From contig JADJSG010000007.1 of NCBI GenBank assembly GCA_016711825.1, positions 372,001 to 436,000 on the forward strand: a DNA stretch of 64,000 nt. Reading direction: 5' to 3'. This document shows positions 26,057 to 35,796 of the stretch, one piece after another. A program made the translations under genes and the position numbers. The notes under the pieces were generated by a model. The model was not told the origin of the DNA and searched no databases. It saw nothing but the letters and a program-made list of their open reading frames with translations. This DNA comes from Bacteroidota bacterium. Lineage in GTDB: Bacteria > Bacteroidota > Bacteroidia > Chitinophagales > Chitinophagaceae. The first letter of the stretch is position 1. Each line of letters begins with the position of its first letter.

Positions 26057-27308
26057 GTATTTGGTATTGATGATTATTAACCACACACAATATTTTACCT
26101 GTTAAGGGTTGTCCGTACAAGGGTGAGTTTTGCGATAAACTTTTATTGCTGCTTTGGTCATATTGCCAGTCTGAAGTGGTGTTAAATACAGTGAGGCAAG
26201 CAGTTGTTCCCTGGGCAATCGTTTGTTTTTTGAGTTTAAATAATTCGCGTGGTTTTTCGGTCAAAAGTGCTATCCATTTTTCTAGGGTAATATGCTCACT
26301 TACTTGTGTCAACATATTGAGCATCGTTTGCAAGGTGATCATCCCATTTTTAGCATAGGCAAATTCTACTTGTTTATTATCTATATGTTGAGGTGTATGA
26401 TGCGAAGCGATACAATCCACAATACCATCTTCTACAGCTTTTATCAATGCTTTCCTGTCTTCTTCTGTTCGTAAGGGTGGATTGACTTTGTAGATGCTGT
26501 TATAGCTTTCTAATTGGGTATGGTTATACAGTAAGTGATAAGGGCTTACGGAGCAACTCACCGCTAAATGTTGTTTTTTGGCTTGCCTAATCAAATCCAT
26601 CGATTTTTTAGTACTAATACCCGTTAAATGGATGTTCGATTGTGTGTATCTCAACAATTCTATATTTCTATAGGTATGTATATCTTCTGCTAATGCAGGC
26701 TTTCCCTGTACACCTATCCCCGTTGATACAGTGCCTTCATGCATCAAGCCATTTTTGGAAATTCCCAGATCTTCAGGAATTTCAATGATTACTCCGTCAA
26801 ATGTTTTGACATATTGTAAGGCTTTTAACATCAAACCACTGTCTTGTATCGTTTTTTTACCATCCGAAAATGCCACAGCACCTGCTGCATGCATATCGTT
26901 CATTTCTGCCAGGTCTTTACCTTCAATATTTTTGCTTACCGCACCAATAGGGTGCACGTTTACAATACCGGTATGGTTTTTTATATATTCTACAGCCGAT
27001 TTATTGCTGGTGGTGGGGTTGGTATTGGGTATGATAAATACATCGGTAAAGCCACCCGCACATGCTGCTTCCATCCCTGTATTGATAGTTTCCTGATGCT
27101 CATATCCCGGGTCGCAAAAGTCAGCATACACATCTACCCAACCAAGACTTACATAAGTATTTTTTTGATCAATAATGTTGGTAGCTGATTCTGTAATACG
27201 ATCTGCAATTTTTACAATCACACCATCTTTAATGAGGAGGTCTTTTTTCTTAAGATGATAGATTGACGATGCACATAGTATCGTGGCTTTTTTGATGAGT
27301 AGTTGCAT
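26049..27308 (-). CDS. pyrC: Dihydroorotase-like protein lacking the metal-binding residues
   Basis: 419 residues, amidohydrolase fold, aligning with type I dihydroorotases along the whole length (IIDQKNTYVSLGWVDVY, TDVFIIPNTNPTT, HLTGISTKKSMDLIRQAKK, KVNPPLRTEEDRKALI). The catalytic DxHxHxREPG is here DVYADFCDPG: residues 61 and 63, normally zinc-binding His, are Tyr and Asp. The later IATDHAPH is IASHHTPQH. It probably cannot hydrolyse dihydroorotate by the known mechanism. It may be a structural partner, like the inactive pDHO that supports aspartate transcarbamoylase in some bacteria, or have another activity. Heads a run with DUF4199 and the glycosyltransferase. Confidence 0.85.
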   Translation of the reverse strand: MQLLIKKATILCASSIYHLKKKDLLIKDGVIVKIADRITESATNIIDQKNTYVSLGWVDVYADFCDPGYEHQETINTGMEAACAGGFTDVFIIPNTNPTTSNKSAVEYIKNHTGIVNVHPIGAVSKNIEGKDLAEMNDMHAAGAVAFSDGKKTIQDSGLMLKALQYVKTFDGVIIEIPEDLGISKNGLMHEGTVSTGIGVQGKPALAEDIHTYRNIELLRYTQSNIHLTGISTKKSMDLIRQAKKQHLAVSCSVSPYHLLYNHTQLESYNSIYKVNPPLRTEEDRKALIKAVEDGIVDCIASHHTPQHIDNKQVEFAYAKNGMITLQTMLNMLTQVSEHITLEKWIALLTEKPRELFKLKKQTIAQGTTACLTVFNTTSDWQYDQSSNKSLSQNSPLYGQPLTGKILCVVNNHQYQIHE

Positions 27309-27319
27309 AGGGTTATAAA

Positions 27320-29341
27320 TTATTTCATAAATCGTATCAAAAGAATTTCAGTCAACAAAAATAACAGGGCTAAAATAATACAAACTTTCCAAAGCGGCAT
27401 ACCTTGTTGCATCTCATTCACCACAGCAGCTTGCTGGGTATTGCCACTAATCCAGGTGGCATTTTTTAAGAGGCTGCCTTTTTTCAATTCCTCTAAGCTC
27501 CAGTATGTTAGTATACTCTCACTTCTATCATAATTGATTGCAAGACTGGTGGTGTCATTTGATTGTGGAAGTTTTAAGGTGTAAAAACCTGCTTGTGTAA
27601 TGGCATTGTCTATATTAATCAACATATTGTTGCCAACAGCTTGCTGTTCAGGGATCACATCTAGTTCATTTTTCAATAAATGATAAATTGTTTTATCATC
27701 CATTTTTTGGTTTTCAATCAATACATTCGGATTTTTATTGATCATCAAAGCATTGATTGCATTGGCATGATTACTAAAGGCCATTTTATAAATCAAAGGT
27801 AAAAACCAGTACGATTTTGGAAATGAACTGGCATTGCTTTCAGCACTTGTAGCACAAACATATATATTGCCATTACCTACTTTAAATTGGGTGAGAAAGG
27901 CATCACCATTTGAAAACGAAAATAACTTTTGTTCACTACTCATCGCATTTGAGGTGATGGTAAATCGTTTGTATGCAATCGGTAAATCAATGTTTTCAGG
28001 GGTTTTGACAAAAAGATCTTTAAACAGTACATGCGATTTGTTATAACTTGTTACAAATAACTTTGCGGTATCAAACTGGGTATAACTGCATCCTGCACTG
28101 TTCAACAAAAAAGCATTGATTCCACTTGTATTATTGTTGAGTGGGGCAAAGTTTAAAACACTTCCGCCATTGTTGATATATTGCAATAAGGACTCACTTA
28201 CTTCCTGACTCATGGTTTGAATGCCATTGAGTATAATCAGGGAATAGTTTTTAAATAATTGGGTATTGACATTGCCGATTTGAAAATGATCAGTCTTAAA
28301 CTGTATGCCAGGTTTGAAAACAGAGCTCAAATAAGCATTTGCATTGGTTTGGTTTAAAATTAATACCGCATAACTCGCATTCACTTTACCTGCAATATAA
28401 AAGGTATCATCAAAACTCATTGGGTAATCGTTGATAAATAATTCAATTTGTTGTGAACCCGCATTTGATGGCTTGAAGGAGATGGCTTGCTGTTTGGTTT
28501 CTTTTGCTTTGAGGCTCGTGTTTATCACACTTTTGAGCTGATTGTTTACCTTTAAAGTAAGGGAAGTATTGACTTCTTCTTCGCTATTGTTTTTAACACT
28601 CACTTGTAGGTTGTTGTCTTCATTCATCAACAATGAGGGTGTTTCGAAATAGGCTGTGTCAATTGAAACATTCTGTAATGTAGTAGCATTAACCGATATG
28701 AAATATTTCTTGATGGAGTCATTCGTTTGTATGCTTGATGCAAAGTTTGATTTTTGAAAATCTGAAATATAGATAAGTTGTTTTTGGTAGGCAGCTTCTG
28801 TGCTGAGCAATTGTTTCTGCTTCTCTAATATCTGTATCGTCTTTTTGTTTTTGGGTGAAAGTTGTAGGGTACTTAAAAATTGAAGGGCTTCATTTTTGTT
28901 TAAAAATTTACTTTCATTAAAAGCAAAGTCGTTGGTGAGTATTTGTATTTTATCATTATCGTTGCAGCTGGCAATGATTTCGGCCGCTTTACCTTTGGCA
29001 ATATCAAGCATAGAAAGGGCGTTTTTTTCGATACCCATACTAAAAGAGTTGTCAACATAAATACTCATTGCTTTGGGGGCTTGATTCATATTGTCTTTAT
29101 CCTTACTTAAAAAAGGTTGCGCAAAAGCAAATACCAAAAACAATAACGCTAAAATTCGCGATATCAGAATGAGTATATGTTTAAGTTTAGCCTGTTTTTG
29201 CGTTTGCTCATGCAATTCTCTTAGAAATCGAATATCAGGAAAAAATACTTTTTTGTATTTTTTAAAATTGAAAAGATGAATAATTATCGGAATGGCAATT
29301 GCAGAGGCGGCAATTAAAAATAGGGGATATAAAAAATTCAC
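27320..29341 (-). CDS. BatA-domain membrane protein (vWA-like)
   Basis: 673 residues beginning with a GTG at 29341. The N-terminal 90 residues are the BatA double-membrane domain (FLYPLFLIAASAIAIPIIIHLF, IFFPDIRFL-like VFFPDIRFLREL, LKHILILISRILALLFLVFAFAQPF). A vWA-like domain follows, with a DNSFSMG sequence in the MIDAS position. A long periplasmic beta-rich part runs to a final helix, LWKVCIILALLFLLTEILLI. Common in Bacteroidota; exact role unknown, some homologues lie in Bat aerotolerance-type clusters. 12 bases separate it from the dihydroorotase-like gene. Confidence 0.88.
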   Translation of the reverse strand: MNFLYPLFLIAASAIAIPIIIHLFNFKKYKKVFFPDIRFLRELHEQTQKQAKLKHILILISRILALLFLVFAFAQPFLSKDKDNMNQAPKAMSIYVDNSFSMGIEKNALSMLDIAKGKAAEIIASCNDNDKIQILTNDFAFNESKFLNKNEALQFLSTLQLSPKNKKTIQILEKQKQLLSTEAAYQKQLIYISDFQKSNFASSIQTNDSIKKYFISVNATTLQNVSIDTAYFETPSLLMNEDNNLQVSVKNNSEEEVNTSLTLKVNNQLKSVINTSLKAKETKQQAISFKPSNAGSQQIELFINDYPMSFDDTFYIAGKVNASYAVLILNQTNANAYLSSVFKPGIQFKTDHFQIGNVNTQLFKNYSLIILNGIQTMSQEVSESLLQYINNGGSVLNFAPLNNNTSGINAFLLNSAGCSYTQFDTAKLFVTSYNKSHVLFKDLFVKTPENIDLPIAYKRFTITSNAMSSEQKLFSFSNGDAFLTQFKVGNGNIYVCATSAESNASSFPKSYWFLPLIYKMAFSNHANAINALMINKNPNVLIENQKMDDKTIYHLLKNELDVIPEQQAVGNNMLINIDNAITQAGFYTLKLPQSNDTTSLAINYDRSESILTYWSLEELKKGSLLKNATWISGNTQQAAVVNEMQQGMPLWKVCIILALLFLLTEILLIRFMK

Positions 29342-29382
29342 AGCAACAAAAATAAGCTATAAAATAGAATAGCCTAATAAAA

Positions 29383-29697
29383 TTAATTTGAAATTTTATC
29401 TTTTAACAGAGTGCCTAAAAAGCGGAATGCATTATTGAGGATAGAAGGACTTTCTACTTCGTTTTCGTTATTGCTTATCTCAGTCAATCGAATAGCCTGA
29501 TTGTTAAGTAAGATACTGTTGTCATTATGAAACGAAAAAGTAAGGGCAGCCATAAAGGTAATGGTGAAATAAACCAATACACGTTTTAAGAATCGGGGCC
29601 TGTTGTGTACATATGCAATGATACCTATCACGCCTAACATCATCAGCAACAGCCAAACACTGTAAACGACAAACCATGAATTTTGTATAAAATGCAT
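29383..29697 (-). CDS. Small membrane protein, function unknown
   Basis: 104 residues with two membrane helices (WFVVYSVWLLLMMLGVIGIIAY and VLVYFTITFMAALTF), then a soluble tail of about 45 residues. First gene of the minus-strand run, divergent from ung, 41 bases before the BatA gene, so probably co-expressed with it. No family recognised. Confidence 0.6.
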   Translation of the reverse strand: MHFIQNSWFVVYSVWLLLMMLGVIGIIAYVHNRPRFLKRVLVYFTITFMAALTFSFHNDNSILLNNQAIRLTEISNNENEVESPSILNNAFRFLGTLLKDKISN

Positions 29698-29776
29698 TTT
29701 TTAAAATTTTACATTACAAAAGTAAAGGAATTTAATAGGAAAATAAAAAAAATCTTCTTTAATCTTGTGTATAATT

Positions 29777-30430
29777 ATGAATGTAAAAATTGAGCCTTCC
29801 TGGCAAAATGTTTTAAAGGATGAATTTGAAAAACCTTATTTCAAAACGCTTGTTGCTACCTTAAAACACGAAAAACAACTGGGGAAAACCATTTATCCAG
29901 CCGGAAAAGATATTTTCAGGGCCTTTGATCTCACCCCTTACGAACAGGTGAAGGTTTTATTGTTGGGCCAGGATCCCTATCATGGTGCAGGACAGGCTCA
30001 TGGCTTGTGTTTTAGCGTGCAAGAAGGTGTCAAACCACCTCCGTCGTTGATGAATATTTACAAAGAGCTGCAACAGGATATTGGTAAACCCATACCATTA
30101 TCTGGTGATTTAAGTCATTGGGCCCGACAGGGAATCCTGATGTTGAATGCCTCACTCACTGTAGAAGCTGGTAAACCCATGAGTCATGCTCATATTGGCT
30201 GGGAACAATTTACTGATGCTGTGATTCGAAAAGTATCCAATAAACCTGAAAGGATAATCTTTGTGCTTTGGGGGAAATTTGCCCAGCAAAAGGAATCATT
30301 GATTGATGCTGATCGACACATAGTCTTAAAAGCATCACATCCTTCCCCGTTTTCAGCTTTTCATGGTTTTTTTGGATGTAAGCATTTTTCAAAAATGAAT
30401 GACTTGCTCCTTGAAAAGATTCAGTTTTAA
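29777..30430 (+). CDS. ung: Uracil-DNA glycosylase
   Basis: 217 residues from the ATG at 29777 (TTG 29765 is upstream in frame). It removes uracil from DNA, starting base-excision repair. Family 1 motifs: catalytic water-activating LLLGQDPYHGAGQAHGLCFS, the proline-rich PPPSLMNIYKEL, LLNASLTV-like LMLNASLTVEAGKP, and the Leu-insertion motif HPSPFSA. Length normal. Confidence 0.97.
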   Translation: MNVKIEPSWQNVLKDEFEKPYFKTLVATLKHEKQLGKTIYPAGKDIFRAFDLTPYEQVKVLLLGQDPYHGAGQAHGLCFSVQEGVKPPPSLMNIYKELQQDIGKPIPLSGDLSHWARQGILMLNASLTVEAGKPMSHAHIGWEQFTDAVIRKVSNKPERIIFVLWGKFAQQKESLIDADRHIVLKASHPSPFSAFHGFFGCKHFSKMNDLLLEKIQF

Positions 30431-30514
30431 TACAAGCAGAAAGGCACTGCCATTTCATCTCTCAAAAATTATTCGCTATTTTTATTAACTTCGCGTCCTT
30501 ATTGGCTCAAAAAA

Positions 30515-32014
30515 ATGCTTATGTCTGAATCGTATTTTAAAAAATTCCGCGATCAAATTATTGGTATCAATCAACATTTCCCTACTCCCGAAGGTGAAAA
30601 AAAAATGTTGTATGCCGACTGGATTGCAAGCGGAAGACTGTATGCACCCATCGAAAAGTTGATGCTCGAAACCATTGCTCCTTTTTGTGCCAACACCCAT
30701 ACCGAAACTTCTGTCACAGGCACGCTCATGACAAGGGCTTATCACGAATCGAAAGAATACATTAAAAAAGAAGTGAATGCCAATGATGGAGATGCACTCA
30801 TTTTTTCAGGTTCTGGTATGACAGATTCTATCAATAAACTACAACGTATACTTGGGTTACGAATACCTGAGAATGCCAAAAAATATCTTCAGCATTATAC
30901 AGAATGTGATGATTGTGATAAACCCATCGTTTTTATAACCCATATCGAACATCATTCAAACCATACCTCATGGCTCGAAACCATTGCTGATGTTGAAATA
31001 ATTAATCCTGATGCCAATGGAGAAGTCGATCTCAACCATTTCGCCACTTTATTAGCTACTTATCAAGACCGACCATTGAAAATTGCCTCTGTAAGTGCTT
31101 GTTCAAATGTGACGGGTATTTTTACCCCATATTACGCCATTGCCGAAATGATACATCAGGTGGGTGGTTTTTGTTTTGTAGACTTTGCTTGTTCAGGTCC
31201 CTATGTTGACATCAATATGCACCCCGAAAATCCATTGCAACAATTGGATGCCATTTTTGTTTCACCTCATAAATTTTTAGGTGGGCCAGGCACTCCGGGC
31301 ATTTTAGTGATGAATAAAAAAATGTATAATAATGCTGTGCCTGATCATTCAGGGGGTGGTACCGTAAAATTTACGACTCCATGGAAAATGCATATTTATA
31401 TTGATAGTGTCGAAGATCGCGAAGATGGTGGCACACCGCCGTTTTTACAAGGTATTAAAGCGGCCCTTTGTTTTAAATTAAAAAAAGAAATGGGGGTCGA
31501 AAATATTATGAAACGTGAAGCAGAAATGGTTGATAAAGTACTCAATAAATTAACAAGTATACCTAATCTACACGTTTTGGCTGCCAATATCCCACATAGG
31601 GTAGGGGCAATCTCTTTTTATATTGATGGTTTGCATTTTAACTTAGGCGTAAAATTGCTAAACGACTATTTTGGCATTCAGGTTCGTGGAGGTTGCGCTT
31701 GTGCCGGCACTTACGGACATTATTTATTAAAAATTGACCAAGCCCAATCGGCAAATATCGTTGAGCGTCTGGCAAAAGGTGAACTTTTTGTACGACCAGG
31801 ATGGATCAGGCTTTCATTGCATCCTACTTTTACAGATGAAGAAATTAATTACCTTCTCGAAAGTATTGAATTTGTAGCAAATCATTTTGAACAATTGGCA
31901 AAAAACTATACTTACAATACCAAGAAAAATATTTATCATTCAAATCATCATACAGACCATTTTGAAAAAAAGTTTATTGATGAAATTTATGAAACCCCTT
32001 TTAAAATAGCATAA
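30515..32014 (+). CDS. PLP-dependent class V aminotransferase (cysteine desulfurase-like)
   Basis: 499 residues, longer than typical SufS/NifS (about 400). PLP fold type I: YADWIASGRLYAPIE, GSGMTDSINKL, ITHIEHHSNHTSWLE, FVDFACSGPYVD, and PLP-lysine motif VSPHKFLGGPGTPGIL. The RGGCACAGTYGHYLL loop supplies cysteines in the position of the desulfurase active Cys. Substrate uncertain: desulfurase or selenocysteine-lyase type. It precedes the PhnA-like gene with one base between. A TAacTTCG box at about 30486 is a possible promoter. Confidence 0.9.
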   Translation: MLMSESYFKKFRDQIIGINQHFPTPEGEKKMLYADWIASGRLYAPIEKLMLETIAPFCANTHTETSVTGTLMTRAYHESKEYIKKEVNANDGDALIFSGSGMTDSINKLQRILGLRIPENAKKYLQHYTECDDCDKPIVFITHIEHHSNHTSWLETIADVEIINPDANGEVDLNHFATLLATYQDRPLKIASVSACSNVTGIFTPYYAIAEMIHQVGGFCFVDFACSGPYVDINMHPENPLQQLDAIFVSPHKFLGGPGTPGILVMNKKMYNNAVPDHSGGGTVKFTTPWKMHIYIDSVEDREDGGTPPFLQGIKAALCFKLKKEMGVENIMKREAEMVDKVLNKLTSIPNLHVLAANIPHRVGAISFYIDGLHFNLGVKLLNDYFGIQVRGGCACAGTYGHYLLKIDQAQSANIVERLAKGELFVRPGWIRLSLHPTFTDEEINYLLESIEFVANHFEQLAKNYTYNTKKNIYHSNHHTDHFEKKFIDEIYETPFKIA

Positions 32015-32015
32015 T

Positions 32016-32606
32016 ATGAGTTTAGAAACCGATTTACAACAAAGAGCTGGCAATAAATGTGAGCTTTGTGGACAACAAGATGCTTTATCTGCCTACAAAA
32101 TTCCCAATAGCCCAGGCAATGAATTAACCTATTATGCATGGATATGTGAAACATGTAAATCACAATATGAAGACAGTACTTTGGCCGACGAAAATCATTG
32201 GCGTTGTCTTAATGAAGGTATCTGGAGCGAAACACCGGCGGTGCAAGTTTTGAGTTGGCGTATGCTCAACAAATTAAAAAACATTGGTTGGGCAAATGAT
32301 TTACTCGATATGGCCTATCTTGACGATGATACCCTTGCTTGGGCAAAAGCAGGTATGGATGACAACGAGCAAACTGCAGTTTTAAAACATGTGGATTGTT
32401 ATGGTGCTGAATTGCAAAAAGGGGATGCTGTGGTGCTGGTAAAAACCTTGGATGTAAAAGGTGCTACCTTTAGCGCTAAAATGGGAACTGTGGTACGCAA
32501 TATCCGCTTGGTAGAAGACAATGTGGAACAAATTGAAGGTAAAGTCAATGGCTCCCAAATTGTGATTCTTACCAAATATGTACGCAAGTCAAATCCAAAA
32601 GAATAA
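32016..32606 (+). CDS. PhnA/YjdM-like zinc-ribbon protein
   Basis: 196 residues. The N-terminal zinc ribbon has two CxxC pairs (CELCGQ, CETCKS), a helical middle, and the C-terminal PhnA domain (VDCYGAELQKGDAVVLVKTLDVKG, KMGTVVRNIRLVEDN, IEGKVNGSQIVILTKYVRK). Despite the name, PhnA/YjdM proteins are not shown to cleave phosphonates here. Translationally close to the aminotransferase gene before it. Confidence 0.88.
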   Translation: MSLETDLQQRAGNKCELCGQQDALSAYKIPNSPGNELTYYAWICETCKSQYEDSTLADENHWRCLNEGIWSETPAVQVLSWRMLNKLKNIGWANDLLDMAYLDDDTLAWAKAGMDDNEQTAVLKHVDCYGAELQKGDAVVLVKTLDVKGATFSAKMGTVVRNIRLVEDNVEQIEGKVNGSQIVILTKYVRKSNPKE

Positions 32607-32653
32607 GATGATGGAGCATGCTCCTAACAACATCACTTCATGGGTCATGGGTA

Positions 32654-33265
32654 TTATTTACCAAATAAGAGTTCGCCTGCTTCTATTTTAATTTTTAAAT
32701 TATTTTCTTTTGGAGGAATAGGGCATGAATAACCTTCTTTGTAAGCACAATAAGGATTGTAACATTTATTAAAATCGATTTGCAATTGATTTTGTTGTAT
32801 ATCACTGATTTTAAAGTCGAGATATCGCCCACCACCAAAGCTTTTCTCATAATTTGTTTCGTCTGTAAAAGGTATAAACAAATAGTCTTCCATACCTTCC
32901 AGCGTCCTCAATTTCTCACTTTGGTACACATATAGGGTACAGAGTGTTTGATGTAAAGTAAAGGTAACCAGGCCGTACACATAATATTTTTTAATAACAC
33001 CATTATGTGTTTGCATATCAAATCCGATTGTATCATTTATTTTGCTAAATTGAGCAAGCACAAGATAACTGCTATTGGGTGGATAAAATCGTAGCCATGC
33101 AGTGTCTTTCTTTGTCAAAGGACTATGTTCATCACTTATAAATGCTTCTTTGTATTGTTGTCTGTGTAACTCTATGCTTTGGGCATATAGGTTGTTTTGT
33201 GCATTCAAATTTGAATTGATCGGTAAAAGGCTGACTATTACCAGCACAATTTTTAATAACTTCAT
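32654..33265 (-). CDS. DUF1684 family secreted protein
   Basis: 203 residues. A signal peptide (KLLKIVLVIVSLLPINSNLNAQ) is followed by the DUF1684 core: LTKKDTAWLRFYPPN, the middle beta-strands, then GGGRYLDF, LQIDFNKCYNPYCAYKEGYSCPIPPKENNLKIKIEAGE, the family's diagnostic C-terminal motif with its conserved Cys pattern (quoted here in pieces). Function of the family is unknown. Located in the periplasm or outer membrane lumen. Confidence 0.87.
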   Translation of the reverse strand: MKLLKIVLVIVSLLPINSNLNAQNNLYAQSIELHRQQYKEAFISDEHSPLTKKDTAWLRFYPPNSSYLVLAQFSKINDTIGFDMQTHNGVIKKYYVYGLVTFTLHQTLCTLYVYQSEKLRTLEGMEDYLFIPFTDETNYEKSFGGGRYLDFKISDIQQNQLQIDFNKCYNPYCAYKEGYSCPIPPKENNLKIKIEAGELLFGK

Positions 33266-33290
33266 GCTTCAAAAGTAAGTATTTCTATAA

Positions 33291-33325
33291 AATAATAAAA
33301 GTTGCCTGTCAAGAGCAACTTTTAT
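33291..33325 (-). terminator. Intrinsic terminator after the secreted protein at 33348
   Basis: Read on the minus strand, ATAAAAGTTGC pairs with GCAACTTTTAT around a 9-base loop, then TTATTTTAT. It lies 23 bases after the stop of the gene at 33348-33845. Confidence 0.65.
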
Positions 33326-33347
33326 CAAATTTAACAATAATAAACTT

Positions 33348-33845
33348 TTAATGTTTGAAAGTATAGGTTCCTTCAGCAGTTTTGTTGGGTCTTTGTAAAA
33401 TTCCTACATGACCAAGTAATTCTTTTTTGCTTCCTTTTTGGTAAAAAGTCAATAAATATTTACCATCTCTAGGACAAACAAATGAAAATTGTGTCCAGTA
33501 TTCATTGGTATTTTCAGTTTTAAATTTATCTGTAATGATATTACCAACCCCTTCTAAACCTAATTTCATTTCCAGTTTTTTAGCTTCAGGATCACCAATC
33601 ACCACAAATTGATACCAACGTCCCTCTTTTAATTCAACAAATATGGGGAATTCAGTATTTTTTTCCATGTTGATATTGCCCCCCTTGTAAGTCACAAAAC
33701 CATCTGTTTTATATTTTGTATACAATTCAGAAACTTTATTATCAAAAGCTGTTTTGTTGCTATTCATTTCTTTTTGCTGAGCAAATGATATCATACTCAC
33801 AAACACCAGTAACAGTGTAATTTTAATTGTGTTAAATGTAGACAT
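33348..33845 (-). CDS. Secreted protein, function unknown
   Basis: 165 residues. Signal peptide up to SFAQQ, then a compact beta-rich domain (FVELKEGRWYQFVVIGDP, MKLGLEGVGNIITDKF, YWTQFSFVCPRDGKYLLTFYQKG) that resembles a small jelly-roll or C2-like sandwich. One Cys only. Own terminator, so a single-gene unit. Confidence 0.7.
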   Translation of the reverse strand: MSTFNTIKITLLLVFVSMISFAQQKEMNSNKTAFDNKVSELYTKYKTDGFVTYKGGNINMEKNTEFPIFVELKEGRWYQFVVIGDPEAKKLEMKLGLEGVGNIITDKFKTENTNEYWTQFSFVCPRDGKYLLTFYQKGSKKELLGHVGILQRPNKTAEGTYTFKH

Positions 33846-34318
33846 ATGATATAAGTTTTAAAAATGAATGTATATACAAGCAATAATTCAATAATTATGC
33901 CAATAAATCAGATATGGATTTTTTTTTAAGAATTGTTTACAAAAGGGGAGTCATTTTAGGTTGATTTTCAATAGTTTATGCCAAAAATCAATTATTTTTT
34001 TGTCAATATAAATTCGGAATATTGTTTGTACACCATAATTTTAAACCTAACATCATAAAACTGAATAAAAAGATGTCTTAGGGATGAAGTCTTTCACTGA
34101 AAACCCTTTTTTACGAAATAGGTTTGAAATAGGAGGACTACATCCACAAACCTGATTGTTTAAAATGGAGGTTTAAATGCCCATATGGAAGTATTAAATA
34201 CCGAAGCAACATCGGATGAGCTTTTGCTTTTCTTATAAAGTTATTCACAATGTGTATTAATTCACCTAAAATTACTTCATACTTCTATTACCTTTGGAGC
34301 CATATTTAAAAAAATACT
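33846..34318. other. Intergenic region upstream of prs
   Basis: 473 bases between divergent genes. The only clear signal is the -7 element at 34289-34296. No reading frame or RNA structure that I can support. Confidence 0.5.
34289..34296 (+). promoter_or_regulatory. Putative prs promoter, -7 element
   Basis: TAccTTTG, perfect match to the Bacteroidota -7 consensus, 22 bases before the prs ATG. No clear TTTG at the -33 position. Confidence 0.45.
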
Positions 34319-35296
34319 ATGATCAAGTCGGGGGTTAAAATTTTTTCGGGCAATGCTTCCATCGAATTAGCGAACAAAATTTGTGGCTTTTATGGACAAG
34401 AGTTAGGCAAGTGTGTCATTCAAAAGTTTAGTGATGGTGAGTTTCAACCTAAATTTGACGAAAGTGTTCGTGGCGATTATGTATTTTTAGTACAAAGTAC
34501 CTATGCTCCTTCCGATAATATCATGGAGTTATTGATGATGATTGACGCGGCTCGCAGAGCGTCTGCCGGATATATCACAGCGGTAATCCCTTATTTTGGG
34601 TATGCACGACAAGATAGAAAAGACAAGCCACGTGTAAGTATTGCTTCCAAATTAATGGCTAATTTATTGGCTAAGTCAGGTGCAAATCGTATCATGACAA
34701 TGGACTTACATGCTCCTCAAATACAGGGGTTCTTTGACATTCCGATGGATCATTTGGATAGTTCTGCAGTCTTTATTCCATACATTGAAAATTTAAAAAT
34801 TGAGAATCTCACCTTTGCGTCTCCTGATGTTGGTAGCACAAACCGTGTTCGCGAAGTGGCTAGCTATTTTGAAGCTGAAATGGTAATTTGTGATAAGCAA
34901 CGTAAAAGAGCTAATGAAATCGCTTCTATGACAGTTATTGGCGATGTTAGAGATCGAAATGTAGTATTGATTGATGATATTTGTGACACCGCAGGTACAT
35001 TAACCAAAAGTGCTGCCATGTTGATCGATAAAGGTGCAAAAAGTGTTCGCGCATTTTGTACACATCCAGTATTAAGTGGCAAGGCCTACGAAAATATTGA
35101 AAATTCAGTCCTCAGTGAGTTGGTGGTTTGTGATACTATTCCGTTAAAAGGTCATTGTGATAAAATAAAAGTACTAAGTACCGCAGAGCTTTTTTCAGTG
35201 GCAATACGGAATGCACATGAAAACAAATCTATTAATTCATTGTTTATTCATAGTCAGTTGAAAGAACGTAATAAGTTGCATTCCCAGGACTTATAG
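34319..35296 (+). CDS. prs: Ribose-phosphate pyrophosphokinase
   Basis: 325 residues, class I. It makes PRPP from ribose 5-phosphate and ATP for nucleotide, His and Trp synthesis. ATP site: ARRASAGYITAVIPYFGYARQD. Metal/flexible loop: RIMTMDLHAPQIQGFFDIP. PRPP loop: VVLIDDICDTAGTL. N-terminal KIFSGNASIELA and FSDGEFQPKFDESVRG are canonical. Unusual C-terminal extension of about 10 residues (LKERNKLHSQDL). Confidence 0.97.
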   Translation: MIKSGVKIFSGNASIELANKICGFYGQELGKCVIQKFSDGEFQPKFDESVRGDYVFLVQSTYAPSDNIMELLMMIDAARRASAGYITAVIPYFGYARQDRKDKPRVSIASKLMANLLAKSGANRIMTMDLHAPQIQGFFDIPMDHLDSSAVFIPYIENLKIENLTFASPDVGSTNRVREVASYFEAEMVICDKQRKRANEIASMTVIGDVRDRNVVLIDDICDTAGTLTKSAAMLIDKGAKSVRAFCTHPVLSGKAYENIENSVLSELVVCDTIPLKGHCDKIKVLSTAELFSVAIRNAHENKSINSLFIHSQLKERNKLHSQDL

Positions 35297-35543
35297 ATAA
35301 TTCTCCATATTGTAAAGGGGGCAGATAGAAAGGGGAGAATGTCTATAAATATTGCATTTTTATTCCGAATAATAATTGGCTTGAATATATAGAGATGATG
35401 CCTGCGAACATTGAATGTTGACTTATGATAAATACTTAGTCAAACAGTTATGGTTGGTATTATTTTTGAAGGGTTAATTTGTATTGGTTTTAGGGTATAA
35501 ATATTATTTTTCACCCCATTATGATATCATAAAAAGTTTATAA

Positions 35544-35768
35544 ATGGATTTAAATACAATCAAAAAAGAATATACGAACGGTACGGTAACCGTAGTTTGG
35601 CAAGCATCAAAATGTGTTCATTCGGGCAACTGTGTTAAAAATTTACCTGCTGTTTTTCATCCCAAAGAGCAACCGTGGATACAGCTTGAACATGCTTCAA
35701 CACAAGATATCATTGACACGGTTAACAAATGCCCACAAGGTGCTTTAAGTATTAAAGAAGCTGAATAG
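35544..35768 (+). CDS. YjdI-type divergent 4Fe-4S mono-cluster protein
   Basis: 74 residues. Cluster ligands: CVHSGNCVKNLPAVF and the C-terminal CPQGALSI, the pattern of the small single-cluster ferredoxin-like family (Fer4_19). The WIQLE-type strand lies between them. Electron-transfer partner unknown. The gene stands alone. Confidence 0.88.
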   Translation: MDLNTIKKEYTNGTVTVVWQASKCVHSGNCVKNLPAVFHPKEQPWIQLEHASTQDIIDTVNKCPQGALSIKEAE

Positions 35769-35796
35769 GCTGAAGATTACACCAATAGTTTTTACG

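Noticed and set aside
26731..27188. Two plus-strand frames of more than 110 codons
   Set aside because: Antisense to the dihydroorotase-like gene, which has clear family similarity over the same bases.
35281..35335. Possible terminator after prs (ATTCTCC ... GGAGAAT)
   Set aside because: The loop is too long (about 27 bases) and no T run follows.
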